Part shown: positions 7,769 through 14,968 of the stretch, one piece after another | How the letters are laid out: every line of letters starts with the position of its first letter | Position numbering within the stretch: position 1 is the first letter of the stretch | Position numbers and translations under genes: made by a program | Notes under the pieces: model-generated | Databases searched by the model: none | Told to the model about the DNA's origin: nothing | Seen by the model: only the letters and a program-made list of their open reading frames with translations | From: CAWKDG01 sp963848355 | Lineage (GTDB): Bacteria > Actinomycetota > Acidimicrobiia > Acidimicrobiales > UBA8190 | Direction of reading: 5' to 3' | NCBI GenBank assembly: GCA_963848355.1 | Contig: CAWKDG010000012.1 | Span: forward strand, 1,674,001-1,738,000 | DNA: 64,000 nucleotides

Positions 7769-7954
7769 ATGGCCAAAAAGGCATTGATCGAGAAGCAGCA
7801 ACGTACGCCCAAGTTCAAGGTCCGCGCCTACACGCGGTGCCGACGCTGTGGACGGCCCAAAGCCGTCTTCCGCAAGTTCGGGCTGTGCCGGATCTGCTTG
7901 CGCGTCATGGTCCATGCGGGGGAGATCCCCGGCGTGACCAAGGCGAGCTGGTGA
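7769..7954 (+). CDS. rpsN: 30S ribosomal protein S14, zinc-binding type
   Basis: S14 type Z (61 aa). Cysteines at 24, 27, 40 and 43 (CRRC and CRIC) form a zinc knuckle, so this is the short zinc-containing form rather than the 101-residue form. Located between rplE and rpsH, as expected for the primary copy. ATG at 7769, 4 nt after the rplE stop. The product ends AGEIPGVTKASW, the family ending. Confidence 0.98.
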   Translation: MAKKALIEKQQRTPKFKVRAYTRCRRCGRPKAVFRKFGLCRICLRVMVHAGEIPGVTKASW

Positions 7955-7970
7955 AGGGAGGGCCGCGCTC

Positions 7971-8375
7971 ATGACGATGACGGATCCCATCGCCGACATG
8001 CTGACCCGTATCCGCAATGCCAACACGGCGATGCACGACACGGTGAAGATGCCCACCTCCAAGCTCAAGCAGTCGCTGGCCGGTATCCTCGAGCGCGAGG
8101 GGTACATCGGTGGCTTCGACGTCACCCCGTCGACCACGGGCCCCGGCAGCGTCCTCGAGATCAAGCTCAAGTACGCACCGGACCGGACACGGACGATCGG
8201 CGGACTGCGCCGGGTGTCCAAGCCCGGTCTTCGGATCTACGCCCAGGCCGATCGCATCCCCCGCGTCCTCGGTGGGATGGGCGTGGCCGTCGTGTCGACG
8301 AGCCAGGGGTTGATGACCGACCGCGAGGCGCGTTCTCGGCGCGTCGGCGGGGAGGTGCTCTGTTATGTCTGGTGA
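7971..8375 (+). CDS. rpsH: 30S ribosomal protein S8
   Basis: S8 (134 aa) binds central-domain 16S rRNA. It begins MTMTDPIADMLTRIRNAN and contains TIGGLRRVSKPGLRIYA; the ending VGGEVLCYVW is canonical. In E. coli S8 represses the spc operon. Here rpsH ends 57 bases before rplF, and a 22-codon open frame bridges that gap (next entry). Confidence 0.97.
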   Translation: MTMTDPIADMLTRIRNANTAMHDTVKMPTSKLKQSLAGILEREGYIGGFDVTPSTTGPGSVLEIKLKYAPDRTRTIGGLRRVSKPGLRIYAQADRIPRVLGGMGVAVVSTSQGLMTDREARSRRVGGEVLCYVW

Positions 8376-8433
8376 TCCGACCGTGTCGGCCCCGCGCCGG
8401 GCGGAGCTCGCCGCGTCGGGGGAGGTGCACTGA
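8365..8433 (+). CDS. Bridging mini-ORF between rpsH and rplF (22 aa)
   Basis: An ATG at 8365, 10 nt after the strong purine tract ggggagg at 8350-8356, opens a frame encoding MSGDPTVSAPRRAELAASGE plus two residues. It begins inside the end of rpsH, and its stop TGA (8431-8433) overlaps the rplF ATG as TGATG. The layout would keep ribosomes translating through a gap that otherwise breaks coupling. No homolog is recognised, and the frame could be chance. Translation is inferred. Confidence 0.3.
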   Translation: MSGDPTVSAPRRAELAASGEVH

Positions 8434-8972
8434 TGTCCCGCGTCGGTCGCTCCCCCATCGCCGTGCCCGGCGGGGTGACGGTGACGGTGGACGGAACGCT
8501 CGTCACCGTGGCCGGGCCCCAGGGCACCCTGGCGCGCCCACTTCCGGGTGCCATCACCGTCCGCCAGGAGGAGGCCAACCTCATCGTCGAACGACCTGAC
8601 GACCAGCGTCAGAACCGGGCTCTGCACGGGCTCACGCGGTCGCTCGTGGCCAACATGGTGACCGGCGTGACGGCCGGCTTCACCAAGGAGCTCGAGATCG
8701 TGGGGGTGGGCTACCGCGCCGCCGCCCGCGGGCCGGGTTCGCTCGAGCTGGCGCTCGGTTTCTCCCATCCCGTCACGGTCGACGCGCCCGACGGAGTCAC
8801 GTTCGACGTCCCCACGCCGACCCGGATCGTGGTGAAGGGGATCGACAAGGAGAAGGTGGGTCAGGTGGCGGCCGACATCCGCAAGCTGCGCAAGCCCGAG
8901 CCCTACAAGGGCAAGGGCGTGCGGTACCTCGGCGAACGCGTCATGCGCAAGGCCGGAAAGGCGGCCAAGTAG
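8433..8972 (+). CDS. rplF: 50S ribosomal protein L6
   Basis: L6 (179 aa) supports the factor-binding region beside the sarcin-ricin loop. MSRVGRSPIAVPGGVTV is the canonical start; VGVGYRAAARG and the ending KPEPYKGKGVRYLGERVMRK are signatures. ATG 8433 is preceded by gggggaggtgcac, a strong ribosome-binding site. Length is normal. Confidence 0.98.
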   Translation: MSRVGRSPIAVPGGVTVTVDGTLVTVAGPQGTLARPLPGAITVRQEEANLIVERPDDQRQNRALHGLTRSLVANMVTGVTAGFTKELEIVGVGYRAAARGPGSLELALGFSHPVTVDAPDGVTFDVPTPTRIVVKGIDKEKVGQVAADIRKLRKPEPYKGKGVRYLGERVMRKAGKAAK

Positions 8973-8974
8973 CC

Positions 8975-9340
8975 GTGGCCACCACCGCGCAACGCACCCG
9001 CGCCCTGCGCATCAGGCGCCATGCCCGGGTCCGCAAGCAGATCGTGGGCACCACGGCTCGTCCCCGTCTGGCCGTGTTCCGATCGGCCCGTCACATCTCG
9101 GCCCAGGTCATCGACGACTCCACCGGGCGCACGGTGGCGGCCGCCGGCACCGTCGAGGCCCCGCTGCGGTCGGGGTCGGGCGGGAACGTGGACGCGGCCA
9201 AGACCGTCGGCCGGCTCATCGCCGAGCGGGCCACGGCCGCCGGGGTGACGAAGGTCGTCTTCGACCGCGGGGGATTTCGCTATCACGGGCGGGTGGCCGC
9301 CCTGGCCGACGCCGCCCGCTCAGCAGGACTGGAGTTCTGA
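8975..9340 (+). CDS. rplR: 50S ribosomal protein L18
   Basis: L18 (121 aa) binds 5S rRNA with L5. It shows RRHARVRKQIVGTTARPRLA, VFRSARHISAQVIDD and the C-terminal VVFDRGGFRYHGRVAALADA. GTG 8975 lies 2 nt after the rplF stop. Standard length for actinobacteria. Confidence 0.97.
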   Translation: MATTAQRTRALRIRRHARVRKQIVGTTARPRLAVFRSARHISAQVIDDSTGRTVAAAGTVEAPLRSGSGGNVDAAKTVGRLIAERATAAGVTKVVFDRGGFRYHGRVAALADAARSAGLEF

Positions 9341-9342
9341 CC

Positions 9343-9894
9343 ATGCTCGACGGACAATTCGAGGAGCGGACCATCCGGGTGAACCGGGTGGCCAAGGTGG
9401 TGAAAGGTGGCCGACGGTTCTCCTTCACCGCCCTGATGGTCGTGGGCGACGGCAACGGTCGTGTCGGTCTCGGCTACGGCAAGGCCAAGGAAGCCGGTCT
9501 GGCCGTCCAGAAGGGGATCGAGGAAGCGCGCAAGAACATGTTCAACGTGCCTCTCGCCGGATCCACCATCACCCATCCGATCATCGGCGAGGCCGGGGCC
9601 GGACGTGTGATGCTGAAACCCGCCGCCCCCGGTACCGGGGTCATCGCCGGTGGTGCCGCCCGCGCCATCCTGGAGATGGCCGGCATCCACGACATCCTGT
9701 GCAAGTCGCTCGGCTCGTCGAACGGGATCAACGTGGCCCACGCCACCATCGCCGGGCTCAAGTCGCTCAAGCGACCGGAGGACGTGGCCCGTCTGCGGGG
9801 CAAGCCGGCCGACGAGGTCATCCCGAGGGGTGTCCTGCGCGCCTACCGCGAGCGCCAGCGGGCGTCCGATCTGTTCCAGGGGGTGGAGGCGTGA
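9343..9894 (+). CDS. rpsE: 30S ribosomal protein S5
   Basis: S5 (183 aa) acts in decoding fidelity and mRNA unwinding. The double-stranded RNA-binding fold begins FEERTIRVNRVAKVVKGGRR and continues with VGDGNGRVGLGYGKAKE; the second domain shows the conserved SLGSSNGINVAHATI. Start ATG 9343, 2 nt after rplR. The stop overlaps the rpmD GTG. Confidence 0.98.
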   Translation: MLDGQFEERTIRVNRVAKVVKGGRRFSFTALMVVGDGNGRVGLGYGKAKEAGLAVQKGIEEARKNMFNVPLAGSTITHPIIGEAGAGRVMLKPAAPGTGVIAGGAARAILEMAGIHDILCKSLGSSNGINVAHATIAGLKSLKRPEDVARLRGKPADEVIPRGVLRAYRERQRASDLFQGVEA

Positions 9895-10172
9895 CGGCGT
9901 CGGCCTCCGAAGGCGATCTGTTGGTGACCCAGGTGCGTTCGGCCATCTGCACCAAACCCAAGCACCGCGGCACGTTGCGGGCACTCGGACTGCGCGGCGT
10001 GGGACGCTCGCGCGTCCTGCCCGACCGGCCCGAGATCAGGGGCATGCTCGCCCGCGTCCCCCATCTGGTGACGGTGGAGACGGCCTCGCCCGACGCCGCC
10101 GCCGCCCAGCGGGTGCGCACGCAGGCCAGCCGCCAGGCACGCCGGGCGGCCGAGGGGAGGCAGACGTCATGA
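9891..10172 (+). CDS. rpmD: 50S ribosomal protein L30
   Basis: L30 (93 aa; the family is about 60). Core: LLVTQVRSAICTKPKHRGTL, ALGLRGVGRSRVLPDRPEI and MLARVPHLVTVE. An extra Ala/Arg-rich C-terminal stretch of about 25 residues follows. The GTG at 9891 overlaps the rpsE stop (GTGA), and the end overlaps rplO (ATGA). The identification rests on the short core and on the invariant position between rpsE and rplO. Confidence 0.93.
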   Translation: MTASASEGDLLVTQVRSAICTKPKHRGTLRALGLRGVGRSRVLPDRPEIRGMLARVPHLVTVETASPDAAAAQRVRTQASRQARRAAEGRQTS

Positions 10173-10656
10173 AGATCCACGACCTGCGACCGCCGGCCGG
10201 TTCCAACCGGGCCCGCCGCCGTGTCGGGCGCGGCATCGCCGGCAAGGGCGGCAAGACGGCGGGTCGCGGGACCAAGGGACAGCACGCCCGCAACACGGTC
10301 AAGCCGGGCTTCGAAGGCGGGCAGCTCCCGTTGGCCCAACGCATCCCCAAGCTCAAGGGCTTCCACAACCCCTTCCGCGTCGCCTATGCCGTGGTCAACC
10401 TCGACACCCTCGAGACCTTCGAGGGCGACGTGGCCACGCCCGTGACCCTGGAGGCTCGGGGTCTGGTCCGCAAGGGTGCCCTGGTCAAGGTGCTCGGTCG
10501 GGGCGAACTGCACCGCGCCCTGCGCGTCGAGGTGCACGCCGTGTCGGCCGGCGCCCGTAGCGCCATCGAGGCCGCCGGTGGCCAGGTGGAGTTGCTCCCG
10601 CTTCCCTTCGGCCATGGCCGGCCACCCGCGCGGGGAACGCGCTCACCAACCGGTAG
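10169..10656 (+). CDS. rplO: 50S ribosomal protein L15 (frameshifted near its 3' end in this sequence)
   Basis: L15 is a late-assembling 50S protein. N-terminal LRPPAGSNRARRRVGRGIAG, GKGGKTAGRGTKGQ and GFEGGQLPLAQRIPK are clear. As given, the frame has no stop until 11020, deep inside secY, yielding an implausible 283 aa. Adding one G to the run at 10632-10635 restores an ending RPPARGNALTNR and TAG at 10654-10656, a normal-looking L15 of 162 aa. I therefore place the gene end at 10656 and treat the missing G as likely sequence error. Confidence 0.9.
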
Positions 10657-10712
10657 CCTCTACATCTTGGGCAACGGCGCCAGGTGCGCCGGGAACGCGA
10701 CGAGGAGGGGCG

Positions 10713-12008
10713 GTGCTCTCGAGCCTCAAAAACATCTTCAAGGTTCCGGACCTGCGCAACAAGGTCGTGTTCACCCTTCTCATCATCGGCCTGTACCAGC
10801 TGGGCGCCAATCTCATCGTGCCCTTCGTGTCCATCAAGGAGATCCAGCAACTCGAGGCCCAGGCCAAGTCGGCCGGGATCCTCGGCTTCCTGAACCTGTT
10901 CTCCGGCGGTGGGCTGCTCAAGATGGCGCTGTTCGGCCTCGGGATCATGCCGTACATCACCAGCTCGATCATCATCCAGCTGCTGTCGACGGTGATCCCC
11001 AAGCTCGAGGAATGGCGTGATCAGGGGGCGATCGGGCAGAAGAAGATCACCCAGACGACCCGGTACGTCACCATCGGCCTGGCCCTGCTGCAGGCGTCCG
11101 GCCTCGTCTACGTGTTCCACAACGGCGCCGCCGGTCTCCTCGGCTCGTCCTCGTCCAACATCGATCTGATCCCGAACTTCAATCTGTACCGTGCCGGCTT
11201 CATCGTCCTCACGCTCACGGCCGGGACCGCCTTCGTCATGTGGCTCGGTGAGCTCATCACCCAGCGCGGCATCGGCAACGGGATGTCCATCATCATCTTC
11301 GCCAACGTGGTGGCCGGGATCCCCGCCGGCGGTGCTCTCATCCTGTCGCAGGGTGGGAAGTTCGAGTTCGGCGTCATCGTCGCCCTGACCCTCGTGCTTC
11401 TCGTCTTCGTGGTCTTCATGGAGCAGGGTCAGCGCCGCATCCCCGTCACCTTCGCCAAACGGGTGGTGGGGCGCCGATCGTACGGCGGGTCGTCCACCTA
11501 CATACCGCTCAAGGTCAATCAGTCCGGTGTGATCCCGATCATCTTCGCCAACTCGATGCTCTACATCCCGATCCTCCTGGCCAACGTCGTCCCCTGGGTG
11601 GCGTTCCGGACCTTCGTGAACGACCGGATCACCCCGACCAGCCTGGTCTACGTGGCCTCGTACGGGGTCCTCATCTTCGCCTTCACCTTCTTCTACGTCT
11701 ATGTGGCGTTCGACCCGCATCAGCAGGCCGACATCATCCGCAAGCAGGGCGGGTACATCCCCGGCATCCGGCCGGGACCGCCCACCGAGCGCTATCTGGC
11801 GCGTATCCTCAACCGCATCACGCTCCCGGGCGGTCTCTACCTCGCCGCGGTCGCCGTGACCCCTTCGATCCTGATGGCGGCATGGCACATCACCGGCTAC
11901 CCGTTCTTCGGGACCACCCTCCTCATCGCCGTCGGCGTGTCGCTCGAGACGATGCGGCAGATCGACAGCCAGCTGATGATGCGGAATTACGAGGGCTTCC
12001 TGAAGTAG
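10713..12008 (+). CDS. secY: Preprotein translocase subunit SecY
   Basis: SecY (431 aa) is the membrane channel of the general secretion pathway; ten hydrophobic segments fit the family. The start LSSLKNIFKVPDLRNKVVFT (GTG 10713, after gaggagggg at 10701-10709) is typical. Cytoplasmic loops contain YIPLKVNQSGVIPIIFA and IRPGPPTERYLARILNRIT, both signature regions. A TAGCCT hexamer at 10654-10659 could provide an internal promoter but overlaps the inferred rplO stop. adk follows after 3 nt. Confidence 0.98.
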   Translation: MLSSLKNIFKVPDLRNKVVFTLLIIGLYQLGANLIVPFVSIKEIQQLEAQAKSAGILGFLNLFSGGGLLKMALFGLGIMPYITSSIIIQLLSTVIPKLEEWRDQGAIGQKKITQTTRYVTIGLALLQASGLVYVFHNGAAGLLGSSSSNIDLIPNFNLYRAGFIVLTLTAGTAFVMWLGELITQRGIGNGMSIIIFANVVAGIPAGGALILSQGGKFEFGVIVALTLVLLVFVVFMEQGQRRIPVTFAKRVVGRRSYGGSSTYIPLKVNQSGVIPIIFANSMLYIPILLANVVPWVAFRTFVNDRITPTSLVYVASYGVLIFAFTFFYVYVAFDPHQQADIIRKQGGYIPGIRPGPPTERYLARILNRITLPGGLYLAAVAVTPSILMAAWHITGYPFFGTTLLIAVGVSLETMRQIDSQLMMRNYEGFLK

Positions 12009-12011
12009 CGG

Positions 12012-12689
12012 ATGGTACCCGGCGTCAGGCTCGTGGTCCTGGGCAAACAGGGGGCCGGCAAGGGGACACAGTGCGTGCGACTGTCGCATCACTACGTCGT
12101 CCCGCACGTCTCCACGGGGGACATGCTGCGCGGCGCGGTCAAGAGCGGCGACGACCTCGGGTCGAAGGTCAAGGAGAACATGGACAGCGGCGAGCTGCTG
12201 GGGGACGATCTGATCATGGAGATGGTGGCCGAGCGTCTGGCCGAGCCCGACGCCCGGGCCCGTGGCTTCATCCTCGACGGGTGCCCGCGCACCACGCACC
12301 AGGCCGAAGTCCTGGCCGCCCTCATGACCCCGGGAGACATCGACGCCGCCGTGGACATCGAGGTCCCCACCATCCAGGCCATGCGGCGACTGGCGGGCCG
12401 GCGCGTCTGCAGCGACTGCGGCGCCAACTACTCGGTGTCGGCCCCGCCCAAGATGAATTGGACGTGCGACGTCTGTGGTGGCGAGGTGATCCAGCGCGAG
12501 GACGACGTCGAGGACGCCATCGGGCGGCGTCTCGAGCTGTACGAACGTCAGACCGCGCCCCTCATCGACTGGTACTCGTCCCGGGGGCAACTGGCCAAAG
12601 TGAACGGGATCGGCTCCCCCGACGCCGTCCTGCGTCGGATCATCAGGTCGGTGGAGGAGCGGCGCCAGCGCCGCGGACGCTCGCGATGA
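12012..12689 (+). CDS. adk: Adenylate kinase, zinc-LID type
   Basis: Converts AMP and ATP to two ADP. The P-loop is GKQGAGKGTQ (residues 11-20; the usual form is GPPGAGKGTQ), followed by STGDMLR for AMP binding. The LID carries two pairs of cysteines (CSDCG and CDVCGG), so it binds zinc as in many Gram-positive enzymes. 225 aa. It lies between secY and map, the standard order. The stop overlaps the ATG of a 17-codon frame that runs to map. Confidence 0.96.
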   Translation: MVPGVRLVVLGKQGAGKGTQCVRLSHHYVVPHVSTGDMLRGAVKSGDDLGSKVKENMDSGELLGDDLIMEMVAERLAEPDARARGFILDGCPRTTHQAEVLAALMTPGDIDAAVDIEVPTIQAMRRLAGRRVCSDCGANYSVSAPPKMNWTCDVCGGEVIQREDDVEDAIGRRLELYERQTAPLIDWYSSRGQLAKVNGIGSPDAVLRRIIRSVEERRQRRGRSR

Positions 12690-12739
12690 CGTCGCCGACG
12701 ACTGCGGTGGCCCCGGCCCGAGGGGACGCCGACCGATGA
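12686..12739 (+). CDS. Bridging mini-ORF between adk and map (17 aa)
   Basis: The adk stop reads ATGA, opening a frame that encodes MTSPTTAVAPARGDADR and closes with a TGA overlapping the map ATG (again ATGA). It thus spans the whole 46-base gap with a coupled start and stop at each end, the same geometry as the rpsH-rplF bridge. No clear ribosome-binding site or homology is seen. It may be chance or a coupling device. Confidence 0.25.
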   Translation: MTSPTTAVAPARGDADR

Positions 12740-13476
12740 AGAGGACCCCAGAGGAGATCGCCAAGATGCGACGGGCCGGGCGGGTCGTGGCCGAGATGCA
12801 CGCGGCCACCCGTGCGGCGGCCAAGCCCGGGGTGACCACCCTGCAGCTCGACGCCGTGGCCCGCGACGTCCTCGACCGACGCGGGGCCAAGTCCAACTTC
12901 CTGCACTACCGGGGCTTCCCGGCCGTCATCTGCACGTCGCCCAACGACATGATCGTCCACGGGATCCCCGGCGACTACGTCCTGCAGGAGGGGGACATCA
13001 TGTCGATCGACTGCGGGGCCATCGTCGAGGGGTACCACGGCGACGCCGCCTTCACCATGGCCGTCGGGGAGGTCTCGCCCGAGGCACAGCGACTCATCGA
13101 GGTGACCGAGCAGAGCCTCTGGGCCGGGATCGAGCAGCTCCGGTCGGGGACCCGGCTCCACGAGGTCGGGCGGGCCGTCCAGGACGTGGCCGAGAAGGCG
13201 GGCTTCTCCGTGGTCCGGGAGTACGTGGGCCATGCCATCGGGACGGCCATGCACGAGGAGCCCCAGGTCCCCAACTACTGGCCCGGCAGCGGCGGCCCCA
13301 TGCTCAAGGCGGGCATGGTCTTCGCCGTGGAGCCGATGGTGAACGCCGGCGGGGCGGCCACCAGGGTGCTCGACGACGGCTGGAGCGTGATCACGGCCGA
13401 CGGGAGCCTCTCGGCCCATTTCGAGCACAGCATCGCCGTCACCGACGACGGGCCCGAGGTCCTGACCCTGCCCTGA
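12736..13476 (+). CDS. map: Methionine aminopeptidase type I
   Basis: Removes the initiator Met from nascent proteins. 246 aa, pita-bread fold. Metal ligands are visible: Asp in SIDCGAIVEGYHGDAAFT (two Asp), His in YVGHAIGTAMHEEP, Glu in FAVEPMVNAGG and Glu in the final SAHFEHSIAVTDDGPEVL. The region EEIAKMRRAGRVVAEMH is canonical. It is the last gene before a 262-base gap. Confidence 0.97.
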   Translation: MKRTPEEIAKMRRAGRVVAEMHAATRAAAKPGVTTLQLDAVARDVLDRRGAKSNFLHYRGFPAVICTSPNDMIVHGIPGDYVLQEGDIMSIDCGAIVEGYHGDAAFTMAVGEVSPEAQRLIEVTEQSLWAGIEQLRSGTRLHEVGRAVQDVAEKAGFSVVREYVGHAIGTAMHEEPQVPNYWPGSGGPMLKAGMVFAVEPMVNAGGAATRVLDDGWSVITADGSLSAHFEHSIAVTDDGPEVLTLP

Positions 13477-13532
13477 GCCCCCGCGGCCGGGCTCCGGACC
13501 CGCCCCCCCGGAGCCCCACCCCGTCCCGGCGC

Positions 13533-13561
13533 TGGTCGCGCGACCCCGGAACCGCTATGCT
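13533..13561 (+). promoter_or_regulatory. Candidate promoter and palindrome upstream of infA
   Basis: TGGTCG (13533-13538) and TATGCT (13556-13561) are 17 bases apart. A perfect 12-base palindrome, ggtcgcgcgacc (13534-13545), covers the -35 position and could be an operator. Transcription would start near 13568, giving a leader of about 170 nt before infA. The -35 match is weak. Confidence 0.4.
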
Positions 13562-13567
13562 CATAGG

Positions 13568-13738
13568 TCGGCTCGCTAGGCCTGACCTGGGTCTGGTCCC
13601 TCCGGCTCCGGTCGGTGGGGGAGCGGGTCGTCACCGCTCGAACCGGGACCCCACCCGGGGTGGCACGAGCGGACCGGGACACATGGCACCTGTGGCTGGG
13701 TGCGGCGTGCCCGGTGGAGAAGAACGAGGAGAAGTCAC
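13568..13738 (+). ncRNA. Candidate structured 5' leader of infA
   Basis: Two mutually exclusive hairpins share bases 13634-13639. Hairpin A pairs 13621-13626 (gagcgg) with 13634-13639 (ccgctc). Hairpin B pairs 13634-13640 (ccgctcg) with 13666-13672 (cgagcgg) and encloses an inner stem, 13648-13652 with 13657-13661. The arrangement resembles an attenuator or protein-responsive switch; that function is inferred. Confidence 0.4.
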
Positions 13739-13963
13739 CTGCCGAAGCCCAAAGAGGATGCGATCGTGCTCGAAGGGACGGTCGTCGAGCCGTTGCCCAA
13801 CGCCATGTTCCGCGTGGAGCTCGAGAACGGCCACAAAGTGCTGGCCCACAGCTCGGGCAAGATGCGGATGCACCGGATCCGCATCCTCCCCGGCGACCGG
13901 GTGCAGGTGGAGATCACACCGTATGACCTGAGTCGAGGGCGGATCACGTACCGCTACAAGTGA
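13739..13963 (+). CDS. infA: Translation initiation factor IF-1, apparent CTG start
   Basis: IF-1 (74 aa) occupies the A site during initiation. The OB-fold sequence is canonical: KEDAIVLEGTVVEPLPNAMF, VELENGHKVLAHSSGKMR, SPYDL-like TPYDLSRGRITYRYK. The expected N-terminus PKPKEDAI is preceded by CTG at 13739, not ATG, GTG or TTG, with a good ribosome-binding site (gaggagaag, 13726-13734) five bases upstream. The only other in-frame start is GTG 13700, which would place 13 foreign residues in front and lie upstream of that site. A CTG start is therefore the best reading. Confidence 0.93.
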   Translation: MPKPKEDAIVLEGTVVEPLPNAMFRVELENGHKVLAHSSGKMRMHRIRILPGDRVQVEITPYDLSRGRITYRYK

Positions 13964-14001
13964 GTGTGTCTGCACACCGCGGAGAAATGGAAAGAAACGA
14001 A

Positions 14002-14115
14002 ATGAAGGTGCGACCGAGCGTCAAGGCGATCTGCGAGAAGTGCAAAGTCATTCGCCGGCACGGGGTGGTCATGGTCATCTGCGAGAACCCCCGGCACAAG
14101 CAGCGCCAGGGCTGA
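14002..14115 (+). CDS. rpmJ: 50S ribosomal protein L36
   Basis: L36 (37 aa), the smallest ribosomal protein. The product begins MKVRPSVKAICEKCKVIRRH and ends NPRHKQRQG. Zinc ligands Cys11, Cys14, Cys27 and His32 are all present, so this is the zinc-binding (C+) form. The start ATG at 14002 follows ggaaagaaacgaa. It lies between infA and rpsM, the expected position. Confidence 0.97.
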   Translation: MKVRPSVKAICEKCKVIRRHGVVMVICENPRHKQRQG

Positions 14116-14147
14116 GCGGATCAGGACGAGGACGGAGAAGGGGCAGC

Positions 14148-14525
14148 GTGGCACGGATCAGCGGTGTGGACATCCCCCGCGAGAAGCGGCTGGAGATCTC
14201 CCTGACGTACATCTTCGGCGTGGGCCGGACCCAGGCGCAGCGCGTCTGCTCCGAGACCGACACCAACCCCGACACCCGGGTGCGGGACCTGACCGACGAG
14301 GAGGTCACGCGCCTGCGGACCTGGATCGACGCCAACCTGAAGGTCGAAGGTGATCTGCGCCGCGACATCGCCCAGGACATCAAGCGCAAGATGGAGATCG
14401 GGTCCTACCAGGGGATCCGCCACCGCCGTGGGCTGCCCGTCCACGGACAGAGGACCCACACGAACGCCCGCACCCGCAAGGGTCCCAAGAAGACCGTCGC
14501 CGGAAAGAAGAAGGTCCGCAAGTAA
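14148..14525 (+). CDS. rpsM: 30S ribosomal protein S13
   Basis: S13 (125 aa) in the 30S head contacts the P-site tRNA and bridges to L5. ARISGVDIPREKRLEISLTY is the canonical start from GTG 14148; upstream codons in this frame belong to the rpmJ shadow. It ends with GQRTHTNARTRKGPKKTVAG. The RBS gaggacggagaagggg precedes the start. The stop overlaps rpsK (TAATG). Confidence 0.97.
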   Translation: MARISGVDIPREKRLEISLTYIFGVGRTQAQRVCSETDTNPDTRVRDLTDEEVTRLRTWIDANLKVEGDLRRDIAQDIKRKMEIGSYQGIRHRRGLPVHGQRTHTNARTRKGPKKTVAGKKKVRK

Positions 14526-14938
14526 TGGCCAAGACCGCCAAGACCCCCAAGTCGGCGTCGACCCGCCGTCCCCGCAAGCGGGAGCGCAAGAACGTCGCCT
14601 ACGGCGTGGCCCACATCAAGAGCTCGTTCAACAACACCATCGTCAGCATCTGCGACCACGAAGGCAATGTCCTGGCCTGGGCGTCGGCCGGCAACGTCGG
14701 CTTCAAGGGCTCGCGCAAGTCGACGCCCTTCGCCGCCCAGCTGGCGGCCGAGCAGGCGGCGCGCCGGGCCATGGAGCACGGTGTCCGGAAGGTCGACGTG
14801 CTCGTCCGGGGACCCGGGTCCGGCCGTGAGACGGCGATCCGTTCGCTGTCCGCCGTCGGCATCGAGGTCGCCGGTATCAAGGATGTCACCCCCATTCCTC
14901 ACAACGGCTGCCGCCCCAAGAAGCGGCGCCGGGTCTGA
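14525..14938 (+). CDS. rpsK: 30S ribosomal protein S11
   Basis: S11 (137 aa) forms the 30S platform. VAHIKSSFNNTIVSICDHEG, SAGNVGFKGSRKSTPFAAQ and the C-terminal signature DVTPIPHNGCRPKKRRRV identify it. A basic 20-residue N-terminal leader is normal for the family. ATG 14525 overlaps the rpsM stop by one base. Confidence 0.98.
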   Translation: MAKTAKTPKSASTRRPRKRERKNVAYGVAHIKSSFNNTIVSICDHEGNVLAWASAGNVGFKGSRKSTPFAAQLAAEQAARRAMEHGVRKVDVLVRGPGSGRETAIRSLSAVGIEVAGIKDVTPIPHNGCRPKKRRRV

Positions 14939-14968
14939 GGACGGGGACGGAAGGGAGTACCACCGATC

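Noticed and set aside
10657..11020. Extension of L15 to 283 aa, overlapping secY by 308 bases
   Set aside because: The extra sequence is the out-of-frame shadow of secY. One added G restores a normal L15 end at 10656.
10485..12896. 803-residue minus-strand open frame across secY-adk
   Set aside because: It is the antisense shadow of secY and adk codons, dominated by His, Asp and Gly from reversed Val/Ile codons, with no family match.
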